Below are positions 1-11,197 of a stretch of DNA of 47,184 nucleotides, piece after piece (the first letter of the stretch is position 1; the number at the start of each line of letters is the position of its first letter). The translations under genes and the position numbers were made by a program. Source of the stretch: Burkholderiales bacterium (GTDB taxonomy: Bacteria; Pseudomonadota; Gammaproteobacteria; Burkholderiales; Usitatibacteraceae). The stretch covers positions 1-47,184 of the forward strand of contig JAFMJY010000004.1 of NCBI GenBank assembly GCA_017853245.1, written 5' to 3'. The notes under the pieces were generated by a model that was not told the DNA's origin, did no database searches, and saw only the letters and a list, made by a program, of their open reading frames with translations.

Positions 1-2
1 CG

Positions 3-257
3 CTCATGACCGCACTCGACTTCACCATGAGCGCCGCTGCGCGCGCCGCCTACGATGCGCCCATGGGTGCCGCCACGGTCGACATGCACTCGATGTTCCT
101 CGCCACCTCCCGTAGCGACGTGGTCATCGAGGCACGCTGCCTCCGGGCGGGCAAGACGCTCGCGTTTTGTGAAGCCGAGGTGAAAGATGAGAAGGGCGAA
201 GTGATGGTTCGATCCTCCGCCACGTTTCGGATGATCTCCCTTGGAGAAGGCGCATGA
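3..257 (+). CDS. PaaI-like hotdog thioesterase, 3' part only
   Basis: This is the C-terminal end of a gene that begins before the window; the frame is open to the first base. The visible 84 or so residues have the alternating strand pattern of a hotdog-fold acyl-CoA thioesterase of the PaaI/YbgC type, with stretches such as VVIEARCLRAGKTLAFCEAE and VKDEKGEVMVRSSATF that match the usual end of that family. The family hydrolyses acyl-CoA or aryl-CoA thioesters in the cytoplasm. The stop codon overlaps the ATG of the next gene (ATGA), so the two are probably translationally coupled. The ATG at position 6 lies inside the domain and is unlikely to be the true start. Substrate cannot be told. Confidence 0.72.
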   Translation, partial: LMTALDFTMSAAARAAYDAPMGAATVDMHSMFLATSRSDVVIEARCLRAGKTLAFCEAEVKDEKGEVMVRSSATFRMISLGEGA

Positions 258-1954
258 GCAGCGCCCGGCTGACCGGCGCGGAGGCGATCGTGCGCTTGTT
301 GCAGACCAACGGGGTGAAGCACATCTTCGGCCTGTGTGGCGACACGAGCCTGCCGCTCTACGACGCGCTCGCGCGGCTCGACCACGGCATGGACCACATT
401 CTCACCCGAGACGAGCGCAGCGCTGCCTACATGGCCGATGGCTACGCGCGCGTGACTGGGCGCGTTGGCGTGTGCGAAGGCCCCAGCGGCGGTGGCGCGA
501 CGTACCTGTTGCCCGGCATCGTCGAGGCAAACGAGTCGTCGATCCCGGTCCTGGGCATCACGTCGGACGTATCCGTGGGCTCGCGTGGGCGGTTTCCGCT
601 GACCGAGCTCGACCAGAAAGCCCTTTACGCGCCCCTGACCAAGTGGAACGCCACCATTGACCGCGTCGACCAGATTCCCGGCATCGTGCGCTCGGCTTTT
701 CGCGCGATGACCACTGGCCGCCCGGGCGCGGCTCACCTATGTGTGCCTTACGACCTGCAGAAACACGAGCTGGACGCGGCGGATGTCTGGGCGCAGCCGG
801 GGCATGGCGCTGCGCCCGCGTTGCGTTCCCGTCCCGATGCGCGCGAGGTCGAGCGGGCAGCCGAAAGGCTCGTGGGTGCGCGCTCGCCGGTGATCGTCTG
901 CGGGGGCGGCGTGGTGCTCGCCGGTGCCTGTGGGGCGCTCGATGCCCTGGCCACCCTGCTCAACGCGCCGGTATGCACGACGGTGAGCGGCAAGGGGTCG
1001 CTCGCCGACACGCACCCGCTGCTTGTGGGCGTCGTGGGCACCAACGGCGGCGTGCCGGCCACGCGCGAGGTGGTCGCTGGCGCCGATCTGGTGCTTTTCA
1101 TCGGCGCACGCGCTGGGTCGACGACGACCGAGCACTGGAAGGTTCCAGGCCGGGACATTCCCGTGATTCACCTCGACGTCGATGGCATGACCATCGGCAC
1201 CAATTACCGCACCGAGGTGGCGTTGGTGGGCGACGCGCTCCTCGGGCTGCAGGACCTGGGCGAGGCAGTGAAGGATCGCGTGGCCAAGCGCCGGCCCGAT
1301 GCCGTGGATGGCAAGGCCGTCGCAGCGGCGGCGCGAGCGAAGAAGCGTGCTGCCTTCCAGGCTCTCGCAGCCTCGACGGGCCGGCCGATCCTCCCGGAGC
1401 GCGTCGTCGAGGCGGTAAACCGGCTGAGCCCGCCGGAAACCATCGTGGTCGCAGACCCTGGCACGCCGTGCCCGTATTTCGCGGCGTTCTTCGAAGCACG
1501 GGCAGCAGGACGCCGCTTCATCACCAATCGCGCGCATGGCGCATTGGGCTTCGCCATGTCGGCGGGGTTCGGTGCCGCCGTCGGCCAGCCGAGCGCCACG
1601 GTCATCGCGGCAATGGGTGATGGCAGCTTCAATTTCACGTGCGGCGAGCTCGAGACGATCGTCCGGCGCAACGTGCCGCTCAAGATGATCGTTTTTTCCA
1701 ACTCGGTCTACGGCTGGATCAAGGCGAGCCAGAAGGTAGGCTACGGCGAGCGCTACTTTTCGGTGGACTTCGACCGTACGGACCATGCGCGCGTTGCCGA
1801 GGCTTTCGGGGTGCGGTCCTGGCGCGTTGAAGACCCGGGCGGGGTGGACGATGCCCTGCGTGCCGCGCTCGCCCACGATGGCCCCGCGCTTGTCGATTTC
1901 ATCTCGCAGCCGTTGCAGGATTCCGCCGTGCCCGTCAGCCAGTGGATGGGCTGA
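254..1954 (+). CDS. Thiamine-diphosphate enzyme, acetolactate synthase / benzoylformate decarboxylase-like
   Basis: A 566-residue ThDP-dependent enzyme with the three-domain layout of the acetolactate synthase large subunit family. Seen in the sequence: the conserved catalytic Glu54 in the RDERSAAYMADGYAR stretch, a central domain (about 190-340), and the C-terminal cofactor motif GDG at 455-457 ending in S482-N483 in place of the usual NN, with Asp456 and Asn483 as likely Mg2+ ligands. The family decarboxylates 2-keto acids and sometimes ligates the product to a second carbonyl. No acetolactate synthase small subunit gene is adjacent, and the neighbours are a thioesterase, a carboxylate-binding protein and a glyoxalase-fold protein, so a catabolic 2-keto-acid role is more likely than branched-chain amino acid synthesis. 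That last step is inference. Confidence 0.85.
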   Translation: MSSARLTGAEAIVRLLQTNGVKHIFGLCGDTSLPLYDALARLDHGMDHILTRDERSAAYMADGYARVTGRVGVCEGPSGGGATYLLPGIVEANESSIPVLGITSDVSVGSRGRFPLTELDQKALYAPLTKWNATIDRVDQIPGIVRSAFRAMTTGRPGAAHLCVPYDLQKHELDAADVWAQPGHGAAPALRSRPDAREVERAAERLVGARSPVIVCGGGVVLAGACGALDALATLLNAPVCTTVSGKGSLADTHPLLVGVVGTNGGVPATREVVAGADLVLFIGARAGSTTTEHWKVPGRDIPVIHLDVDGMTIGTNYRTEVALVGDALLGLQDLGEAVKDRVAKRRPDAVDGKAVAAAARAKKRAAFQALAASTGRPILPERVVEAVNRLSPPETIVVADPGTPCPYFAAFFEARAAGRRFITNRAHGALGFAMSAGFGAAVGQPSATVIAAMGDGSFNFTCGELETIVRRNVPLKMIVFSNSVYGWIKASQKVGYGERYFSVDFDRTDHARVAEAFGVRSWRVEDPGGVDDALRAALAHDGPALVDFISQPLQDSAVPVSQWMG

Positions 1955-1984
1955 TCACTTGACCCGTCAAAAGGAGAACACCTC

Positions 1985-2965
1985 ATGTCGTCGAATATTT
2001 CCCGTCGTGACGTTCTGAAGGCCTCGGCTGCCGTCACTGCTGCGAGTTGGCTCCCGGAAGCGCTCGCGCAATCGGATGGGTCCCTGCGGCTGGTGGTGAC
2101 TTTCCCGCCGGGTGGCAGCACCGACATCACCGCCCGCATCATCCAGCCGCAGCTCGCCGAGCGCATCGGGCGCAGCGTAGTAGTGGAGAACAAGCCGGGT
2201 GCCGCGAGCCAGGTGGGTACGCAGTTCGTCGCCAAGGCCGCGCCGGATGGCAACACGTTGCTGGTGTGTTTCGACACCCACGCGATCAACCCCCTCGTCA
2301 AGAAGAGCCTTCCCTACGACACCTTCAAGGATTTCGTGGGCGTCACGCTGGCCGTTCGCTTTCCATTGGTGATTGGCGCGTCGGCGGGCTCGCCGGGCAA
2401 GGATTTGCGTGAGTTCCTCGCGGTGGCCAAGCCCTCGCCCGGGCGTTATAGCTACGCCTCGACCGGCCTGGGCTCGATGAACCATCTGGTGGCCGAGGAC
2501 ATCAAGCGTCGCTCGGGCGTGGATCTCCTGCACGTCCCGTACGGCGGCGGCGGCCCCGCGGTGCAGGCCGTGCTTGGCAGCACGGTGAACCTCACGCTGC
2601 TGAGCTACGCGGCACTGAAGGGCAACATCACCGCGGGCAAGATCAAGCCGCTTGCCGTCACGGGCGCCAAGCGCCTGGCCGACCTGCCCGATACGCCCAC
2701 CGTCGCGGAGTTGGGCTTCCCGGGCTTCGAAGCGTATTCGTGGATCGGCATCTTTGCGCCGGCGGCCACGCCGGGTGGGACGGTGAAGAAGCTGACGGAG
2801 GATTTCCAGGCGGCGCTTCGCCACCCCGACGTGACTAAGAAGCTCACGGATGCCGGGTTCGAGGTCATGGCCACCGACGGCCCCGCTCTCGACCGCTTCG
2901 CGCGCGCGCAGCATGACCGCTGGGCGGAGTTCATCAAGGCGACCGGCCTCAAGGTCGAGGAGTGA
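1985..2965 (+). CDS. Bug/TctC-family periplasmic solute-binding protein, Tat-type signal
   Basis: A 326-residue tripartite tricarboxylate transporter receptor protein. The N-terminus has a twin-arginine signal (SRRDVLK at residues 6-12, hydrophobic alanine-rich core, likely cleavage near ALAQ). The mature part starts with the family hallmark LRLVVTFPPGGSTDITAR and carries the SPGRYSYASTGLGSMNHL and HVPYGGGGPA loops that cradle the ligand carboxylate. Bug proteins bind carboxylates or other small acids in the periplasm and hand them to TctA/TctB membrane subunits, neither of which is present here. The start has a clear AAGGAG ribosome site. The stop overlaps the GTG of the next gene, so it belongs to the same operon. 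Ligand unknown. Confidence 0.9.
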   Translation: MSSNISRRDVLKASAAVTAASWLPEALAQSDGSLRLVVTFPPGGSTDITARIIQPQLAERIGRSVVVENKPGAASQVGTQFVAKAAPDGNTLLVCFDTHAINPLVKKSLPYDTFKDFVGVTLAVRFPLVIGASAGSPGKDLREFLAVAKPSPGRYSYASTGLGSMNHLVAEDIKRRSGVDLLHVPYGGGGPAVQAVLGSTVNLTLLSYAALKGNITAGKIKPLAVTGAKRLADLPDTPTVAELGFPGFEAYSWIGIFAPAATPGGTVKKLTEDFQAALRHPDVTKKLTDAGFEVMATDGPALDRFARAQHDRWAEFIKATGLKVEE

Positions 2966-3717
2966 GCCTCTCCCTCGACCACGTTGTCATCGCCGTTACC
3001 AACTTGGCGGCGACCATCGAGGACTACCGCAAGCTGGGTTTCACGGTGCAGGTGGGTGGTGACCACCCGGGCCGCACCTCGCACAACGCGCTGGTGGTCT
3101 TCGAGGACGGCAGTTACCTCGAGCTGATCGCCTGGCGCGCGCCGGCTCCGCAAGAGCGCTGGTACGTGCACCACCAAACGCACGGCGACGGGTTCGTGGA
3201 CTTCGCGCTGTTGCCCGATGGCGTTGGCGCACGCGTCGCGTCGGCGAAGGCGAGGGGGCTCGTGCTCACGGGCCCCATCGATGGCGGGCGCGTTCGTCCG
3301 GACGGGCTGGTGCTCAAGTGGCAGACCGCGAGGCCGGCCACGCAGGACCTGCCGTTCCTCTGTGGTGACGTGACCCCGCGTGAGGGGCGGGTGCCAACGG
3401 GCTCGTGTCGGCATCACGCGAACGGGGTGACGGGTATTTCGCGGGTGACGCTTGCGGTGCGCGACGTGGTCGCTTCAGCCTCCCGTTATCGGGCCTTGAT
3501 GGGGGATGCGGCGGTGGCTACGGACACTGAAGCGCGAACGGCCAACGTCAGCCTTCCGGGCTGCAGCCTGCGCCTGGTGGGCGGTGAGCCCGACGGCCGG
3601 CCTCTGGGCTTGAAAGGCGAAGGCATACGGGCCGTGGCCCTTCGGTGCCGCTTGGCCGCCCCGCCTGCCCTGGATGAGGCGTTGGCGCATGGCGCGACCT
3701 TCTCGGTCGGGGGGTAG
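2962..3717 (+). CDS. VOC / glyoxalase-like domain protein
   Basis: A 251-residue cytoplasmic protein that opens with the betaalphabetabetabeta signature of the vicinal-oxygen-chelate fold (LDHVVIAVTNLAATIEDYRK), followed by FEDGSYLELIAW; a second half-module starts near residue 155 (GISRVTLAVRDV). This agrees with the glyoxalase-like domain family in which two modules form one metal site; His6 and Glu53 are candidate ligands. The start codon is GTG and overlaps the previous stop by four bases, which fixes the start and implies coupling. The reaction is unknown; the operon with a ThDP enzyme and a Bug protein suggests isomerisation, cleavage or dioxygenation of a carboxylated intermediate. It is the last gene of the run. 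Confidence 0.75.
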   Translation: MSLSLDHVVIAVTNLAATIEDYRKLGFTVQVGGDHPGRTSHNALVVFEDGSYLELIAWRAPAPQERWYVHHQTHGDGFVDFALLPDGVGARVASAKARGLVLTGPIDGGRVRPDGLVLKWQTARPATQDLPFLCGDVTPREGRVPTGSCRHHANGVTGISRVTLAVRDVVASASRYRALMGDAAVATDTEARTANVSLPGCSLRLVGGEPDGRPLGLKGEGIRAVALRCRLAAPPALDEALAHGATFSVGG

Positions 3718-3734
3718 GCAGGCCTGCAGAGGGG

Positions 3735-3760
3735 CTTGAATCACCGGGGCACCGCCCATA
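3735..3760 (+). promoter_or_regulatory. Heat-shock (sigma-32) promoter of htpG
   Basis: CTTGAA at 3735-3740 and CCCATA at 3755-3760 are separated by 14 bases, matching the known RpoH consensus (CTTGAAA, 11-16 bases, CCCATnT) in both boxes and spacing. It sits 42 bases ahead of the htpG start, which is preceded by a good AAGGAG ribosome site. HtpG is a classical heat-shock protein, so sequence and context agree. Confidence 0.75.
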
Positions 3761-3801
3761 GGTAGGACGGTTGAGGAAGCCAACCTGAAGGAGCCCGAGC
3801 C

Positions 3802-5724
3802 ATGAGCGCCACCGCCGCCCCCGAAACCCGGGGTTTCCAGGCCGAGGTGAAGCAACTGCTTCACCTCATGATCCATTCCCTCTATTCGAATCGCGAGATC
3901 TTCCTGCGCGAGCTGGTCTCGAACGCCTCCGATGCGTGTGACAAGCTGCGCTTCGAGGCGCTCGCGAACGCGTCCCTGTTTGAATCCGACCCGGAACTGC
4001 GCATCCGCATCGACTACGACCCCGAAGGCCGCACGGTCACGATTGCGGACAACGGCATCGGCATGAGCCGCGATGAGGCCATCGCGAACCTCGGCACCAT
4101 CGCCAAGTCCGGCACGCGCGAGTTCTTCTCCAAGCTCACCGGCGACCAGCAGAAGGACGCGAGCCTCATCGGCCAGTTCGGCGTGGGGTTCTATTCCTCG
4201 TTCATCGTCGCTGACCGTGTGACGGTTCGCACCCGCCGGGCAGGGCTGCCAGCCGCCGAAGGCGTGCAGTGGGAGTCCGACGGAGGCGGGGAATACTCCG
4301 TGGCCGCCATCGATTGGGCAGGACGCGGCACCGAGATCGTCCTGCACTTGCGCGAAGGCCAGGAGGACCTGGCCGATGGCCAGCGCCTCAGGGAGATCGT
4401 GAGGCGGTATTCCGACCACATCGTGCAGCCAATCGTCATGGCGAAGGAGGAGTGGAAGGACGGCAAGTACGCGAAGCAGGGCGAGGACGAAACGGTCAAC
4501 CAGGCCTCGGCCCTGTGGGCGAAGCCGAAGAGCGACATCACCGAGGACGACTACAAGGCGTTCTACAAGCATGTGGGCCACGATTTCGCCGACCCGCTCG
4601 CCTGGAGCCATGCGCGAGTCGAGGGTCGCCAGGAATACACGCACCTGCTCTACCTGCCGTCGCGCGCGCCGTTCGACCTTTGGGACCGCCAGGCGCGCCG
4701 CGGGATCAAGCTGTACGTCCGGCGCGTCTTCATCATGGACGATGCCGAACAGCTGTTGCCGAGCTACCTTCGCTTCGTGCGTGGCGTGGTGGATTCGGCC
4801 GACCTTCCGCTCAACGTCTCGCGCGAGATCCTGCAGGAGTCGAAGGACATCGAGGCCATCCGCGCAGGATGCGCAAAGAAGGTCCTGGGGCTGATCGAAG
4901 GCCTTGCCAAGGACTCACCCGACAAGTTCGCCTCGTTCTGGAAGGAGTTCGGGCGGGTGATGAAGGAGGGCATCGGCGAGGACGCGTCGAACCGCGAAAG
5001 GATCGCCGGCATCCTTCGCTTTGCGTCCACCCACGCCGACAGCGCCGACGAAACCGTCTCGCTCGCCGATTACGTGGGCCGCATGAAGTCCGGCCAGGAC
5101 AAGATCTACTACGTGACGGCCGATACCTTCAACGCGGCACGCAACAGCCCGCACCTGGAGGTCTTTCGGCGCAAGGGTATCGAGGTGCTGCTCCTCTCCG
5201 ACCGGGTTGACGAATGGGTCGTGTCGCACCTCACGGAGTTCGACGGAAAGTCGTTGGCCTCGGTGGCGAGAGGGGGCCTCGACCTCGGCGTGCTCGAGGA
5301 CGAGGGCGAAAGGAAAGCCCAGGAGGCGGCGGCGGAAGAGATGAAGCCGCTCATCGAGCGCCTCAAGGCGTCACTCGGGGAACGGGTGAAGGACGTCCGA
5401 GTCACCCACCGGCTCACCGATTCCCCGGCCTGCCTCGTGGCAGACGAGCAGGACATCGGAGCCAACCTCGCCCGGATACTCAAGGCGGCGGGGCAGAATG
5501 CTCCCGAGTCTCGCCCCATCCTGGAGGTCAACCCGACTCATCCGGTTGTCCAGCGCCTGAGGGATGAGCGGGAACGCTTCGAGGACTGGGCAGCAATGCT
5601 GTTTGATCAGGCCCTGCTCGCTGAGGGCGGCACGCTCGACGACCCGGGGTCCTTCGTGAAGCGCGTGAACCAGCTCATGCTGGCGCTCGGGGGCGATGGG
5701 TCGAGAATCATCCTCCCCGGCTGA
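3802..5724 (+). CDS. htpG: Molecular chaperone HtpG (Hsp90)
   Basis: A 640-residue full-length bacterial Hsp90, the cytoplasmic ATP-dependent homodimeric chaperone. The N-terminal GHKL ATPase shows all signature blocks: [41 protein letters not shown] and the lid/strand [14 protein letters not shown]. The middle domain (about 230-500) includes the conserved [13 protein letters not shown] stretch, and the C-terminal dimerisation domain ends at a typical length. An AAGGAG site lies just ahead of the ATG and a sigma-32 promoter match lies upstream. It appears monocistronic; the next gene starts 63 bases later with unrelated function. Confidence 0.98.
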   Translation: MSATAAPETRGFQAEVKQLLHLMIHSLYSNREIFLRELVSNASDACDKLRFEALANASLFESDPELRIRIDYDPEGRTVTIADNGIGMSRDEAIANLGTIAKSGTREFFSKLTGDQQKDASLIGQFGVGFYSSFIVADRVTVRTRRAGLPAAEGVQWESDGGGEYSVAAIDWAGRGTEIVLHLREGQEDLADGQRLREIVRRYSDHIVQPIVMAKEEWKDGKYAKQGEDETVNQASALWAKPKSDITEDDYKAFYKHVGHDFADPLAWSHARVEGRQEYTHLLYLPSRAPFDLWDRQARRGIKLYVRRVFIMDDAEQLLPSYLRFVRGVVDSADLPLNVSREILQESKDIEAIRAGCAKKVLGLIEGLAKDSPDKFASFWKEFGRVMKEGIGEDASNRERIAGILRFASTHADSADETVSLADYVGRMKSGQDKIYYVTADTFNAARNSPHLEVFRRKGIEVLLLSDRVDEWVVSHLTEFDGKSLASVARGGLDLGVLEDEGERKAQEAAAEEMKPLIERLKASLGERVKDVRVTHRLTDSPACLVADEQDIGANLARILKAAGQNAPESRPILEVNPTHPVVQRLRDERERFEDWAAMLFDQALLAEGGTLDDPGSFVKRVNQLMLALGGDGSRIILPG

Positions 5725-5787
5725 TCGGAGGCCGCCCGGGCAAGAGTGCCCCTCGGGTATGATGGCGCGCTTTTTCTCCTCGACCCC

Positions 5788-6282
5788 ATGGTTCGCTTCC
5801 TCGTCATCTTTTCGGCGCTGCTCGCAGGGCTGTTCATCGCTGAACTGACCCCGCCCGCCCAGGAATGGGTCGTCCAGCCCTGGACGAATTTCGTCGCCTA
5901 CCTGAGCGGCATCATCGCGCGCTGGATCGACCCGAACACCATCGTCACCGGCGCCACGCTCATGGACCCGGTGAGCCACTTCGGCGTCACCATCGTCGCG
6001 GGCTGCAACGGCGTGGAGGCCACGATCATGTTGCTGGCTGCCATGGTCGCGTTCCCGGCGAGTTTCGTGGCGAAGGCCGTGGGTATCGTCGTGGGAACCA
6101 TCGCCGTGCAGGGCCTGAACCTCGTGCGGGTCGTGAGCCTCTACTTCATCGGCCGCTGGAGCATGCCAGCGTTCGAGTTTGCCCACCTCTACGCGTGGCA
6201 GGTCCTGATCCTGCTCGACGTCCTGATCGTCTGGCTGCTCTGGCTGCGAGCGCTACCGGCAAAAAAGGACGCGCGTGGCTGA
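5788..6282 (+). CDS. xrtH: Exosortase H (XrtH)
   Basis: A polytopic inner-membrane protein of about 164 residues with the exosortase catalytic triad: Cys73 in VAGCNGVEA, Arg114 in GLNLVRVVSLY and His133 in FEFAHLYAW, each at a membrane-segment edge. The short length and these motifs fit exosortase H, the small type known to process proteins ending in an IPTLxxWG-CTERM tail. It is thought to cleave that tail and pass the protein on for surface display or anchoring. I chose the ATG at 5788 (MVRFLVIF), which places the first hydrophobic helix at the N-terminus; a GTG at 5746 would add 14 residues of non-membrane sequence. The next gene overlaps by eight bases. No IPTL-CTERM substrate is encoded in this window. 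Confidence 0.85.
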   Translation: MVRFLVIFSALLAGLFIAELTPPAQEWVVQPWTNFVAYLSGIIARWIDPNTIVTGATLMDPVSHFGVTIVAGCNGVEATIMLLAAMVAFPASFVAKAVGIVVGTIAVQGLNLVRVVSLYFIGRWSMPAFEFAHLYAWQVLILLDVLIVWLLWLRALPAKKDARG

Positions 6283-6820
6283 CCGCGCCAACCTCTGGGC
6301 CTGGCTCGCCCGGGTCGTATTGTGGGTCGTGCCCTGTTTTGCGCTCTGGTATTACGTCGGGCGCCTCGCCGACCCCGTGAGTGGAAGGCTGGCGGTCGGG
6401 TTCATCAACGTGGTCGGAAACGGGGTCATTGAAACGGTTGAGACGGGTGCGAGCCAGCTCACCTTCGTCACCCGCCTCCCCGTTGGCGGGGGCGGCGTGC
6501 TCACGGTCGATGCCGATTCCCGCATTTACTCGTACGGCGTGCCCTTTGCCATGGCGCTGATACTGGCCGCCTGGCCACGGGGCATTGCCTGGCGCCTTGC
6601 GTTGGTGGTCGTGACCCTGTTTCCGCTGGTCGCCTGGGGCGTGACCTTCGATGTACTCGGAACGCTGGTCCGAGCTGCGCCGGGCTGGACTGCCGCCGTG
6701 CTGGGCCAGTGGGGTGCGACGGGGGTGGCGATTGGTTACCAGTTTGGCTCCCTGATCTTTCCAGGCCTCGTTCCGGCTGCCGTGGCCGTGGGCCTGAGCT
6801 GGCAGAAGCTGGGCCGCTGA
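6275..6820 (+). CDS. Exosortase H-associated membrane protein
   Basis: A 181-residue membrane protein with a GTG start that overlaps the end of xrtH by eight bases. Hydrophobic helices lie near residues 8-28, 89-103 and 107-125, with a last one at about 150-175; the region between the first two (about 40-80) is soluble and contains repeated Val/Thr-rich segments. Its position directly behind a short exosortase matches the membrane protein known to accompany XrtH in other proteobacteria. Its biochemical job is not established; an assembly partner or substrate-presenting subunit of the sortase is plausible. The overlap implies the two are made together. Confidence 0.75.
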   Translation: MADRANLWAWLARVVLWVVPCFALWYYVGRLADPVSGRLAVGFINVVGNGVIETVETGASQLTFVTRLPVGGGGVLTVDADSRIYSYGVPFAMALILAAWPRGIAWRLALVVVTLFPLVAWGVTFDVLGTLVRAAPGWTAAVLGQWGATGVAIGYQFGSLIFPGLVPAAVAVGLSWQKLGR

Positions 6821-6824
6821 AGGA

Positions 6825-8791
<1,967 letters not shown>

Positions 8792-8792
<1 letters not shown>

Positions 8793-11179
8793 TGGCACGC
8801 ACAAGACAGGGTCCTCCCCTCTCCGATACGCAGGCGGGCGACCTGTTTGCCCAACCTGCGCCGCCGGCGCGCCCCCCTGCGCCCCCCGTGTCGCCGGGCC
8901 AAGGCGGGGGCGAAGGCGAGGTGCCGCTCGCCCGGTTCGCCGAAGGCGCCTACCTCGCCTATGCGATGAGCGTGGTGAAGGGCCGGGCGCTGCCGGCAAT
9001 CGAGGATGGCCAAAAGCCCGTCCAGCGCCGGATCCTCTTCGCGATGCGCGAGCTGGGCAACCGCCATGACGCGCCGTTCAAGAAATCGGCCCGTATCGTG
9101 GGCGACGTGATCGGCAAGTTCCACCCGCACGGCGATGCGGCGGTCTACGAGGCCGCCGTGCGCATGGCGCAGGATTTCACCCTGCGCTACCCGCTGATCC
9201 AGGGCCAGGGCAACTTCGGCTCCCGCGATGGCGACGGAGCGGCTGCCATGCGCTACACCGAGGTGCGCCTCACGCGGTTTGCCGAGGAGATCGCGCTCGC
9301 CGAGATCGAGCGCGGCACCGTCGATTTCATCCCGACGTACGACGGGTCGCTTCAGGAGCCCCGCCTCTTGCCGGCGCGGCTGCCGCTCGCGCTGCTCAAT
9401 GGCGCCTCCGGCATCGCCGTGGGCATGGCCACCGAAATTCCACCGCACAACCTGGGCGAAGTGGCTGCGGCGTGCGCGGTGGCGCTGAAAAGCGCCAAGG
9501 CATCGGACGCCGACATTCTTGCTCTTGTTCCGGGGCCCGATTTTCCAGGCGGCGGGCAGGTTATCTCCCCAGCCGAGGAAATTGCGCGAGCCTATGAGAC
9601 CGGCCGGGGCAGCCTGCGCGTACGGTGCCGCTGGTCCATCGAAAAGCTCGCCCGCGGTCAATATCGCCTTGTCGTCACCGAGATGCCGCCTGGGGCCAAC
9701 GCCGCGCGCGTTCTCTCCGAGATCGAGGAGCTCACGAACCCGAAGCCCAAGCCGGGCAAGAAGGGTATTCCCCCGGCCGCTGCGGCGCTGAAGACAGCGG
9801 TGTTGGCCATGCTGGAGTCGGCCCGGGACGATTCCGACCGGGAACACCCGGTTCGTCTCCTGCTCGAGCCGCGCACCTCAAAGGTCGACGCCGAGGAGTT
9901 GATGAACCTGCTGCTCGCGCACACTGCGCTGGAATCGACTGCGTCGGTGAACCTGGTGGCGATCGATCGCGAGGGCCGCCCCCGACAGTCGGGGTTTGCC
10001 GATTGGGTGCGGGAGTGGGCAGCGTTCCGGCTGGCGACGCTCGAGCGCCGCCTCGCGCACCGGCGGGGCGAGGTGGAAGGCCGGTTGCACATCCTCGCAG
10101 GCAGGCGCATTGCGCTCCTCAACATCGATGCGGTGATCAAGGTCATCCGGAATTCGGACGAGCCCAAGCCCGCGTTAATCGAGAAATTCAAGCTCTCCGA
10201 CCGCCAGGCCGAGGACATCCTCGAAATGAAGCTTCGCAGCCTGGCCAGGCTCGAGGCGATCAAGATCGAGCGGGAGATCGAGGCCCTCGAAGCGGAGCGC
10301 GCCGAACTCGACAAGCTGCTGGGGGACGAAGGCGCTCGTCGAAAGCTCGCCGTGAAGGAGTTGCAGGCCGATGCGGCGACTTTCGGGGATAAGCGTCGCA
10401 CTCGTATTGAAGTCGCCGAGCGCGCGGCCGCCGCCCCGGTGGAGTCGCTCACCGACGAGCCTGTCACCGTGCTGTGCTCGCGCAACGGCTTTTTGCGCAC
10501 GCGCACCGGGCATGGCATCGACCCCTCCACGCTCAGCTGGAAAGAGGGCGATGGGCCACTTGCCATCGTCGAGACGCGAACGATCCATCCCATCGTGCTG
10601 TTGGGCGCCAATGGGCGCAGCTATACCGTGCGCGCGATCGACCTCCCGGGCGGCAAGGGCGACGGCGTTCCAGCCGCGTCCCTCCTGGATCTAGGCGGCT
10701 CGCGAGTGGTCGGGATGCTTTCCGGGGAGGCCGGCCTGGCGCTGATGCTCGCCTCCAGCGGTGGCAACGGGCTTCGCTGCCAGCTGGGCGACCTCGTGAC
10801 CCGGAGCCGCGCTGGCAAGTCGTTCTTCAACTTGGGTGAGGGCGACAAGTGCCTTGCTCCCGTCATCCTTCAGGCTGGCGCCAGGGAAGTGGCGGCCCTG
10901 TCCGCCGACGGCAAGTTGCTGGCCCTGCCCGTTGAGGAGGTGAATTCGCTCCCGAGCGGTGGCAAGGGCGTGATTCTCATGAAGCTGCGTGACGGGGAGG
11001 AACTGCTTGCGGTTCGCGCCGTTTCGGGTACTTTGCGGGTGGCCGGGCGCGGGCGGGGCGAAAAGCTCACGGTTGTGGAGATCGGCAAGGCGGAACTCGC
11101 CGAGTATCGCGGGAGCCGTGCCCGGGCTGGCCGCCTGGTTCCCAAGGGCCTCAAGGCCGTGGCGGGATTCGTTGACTGA
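8792..11179 (+). CDS. parC: DNA topoisomerase IV subunit A
   Basis: A 795-residue breakage-reunion subunit of topoisomerase IV. After a Pro-rich, poorly conserved N-terminus of about 45 residues come the winged-helix region and the catalytic Tyr155 in [10 protein letters not shown], then the tower, a coiled-coil (about 480-530) and a C-terminal beta-pinwheel with ParC-like blades. The quinolone-determining stretch reads [10 protein letters not shown] (111-120), with Ala116 where many ParC proteins have Ser (Ser80 in E. coli); the acidic residue Glu120 is kept. One-base overlap with parE shows coupling. The next gene follows after 18 bases with its own strong ribosome site. Confidence 0.96.
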
Positions 11180-11197
11180 CCACGAAGGAGGATCGCC

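Noticed and set aside
5735-5757. Possible terminator after htpG (GGGCA-AGAG-TGCCC with flanking CCC/GGG)
   Set aside because: The stem is only five pairs with an uneven outer part and no T-run directly after it.
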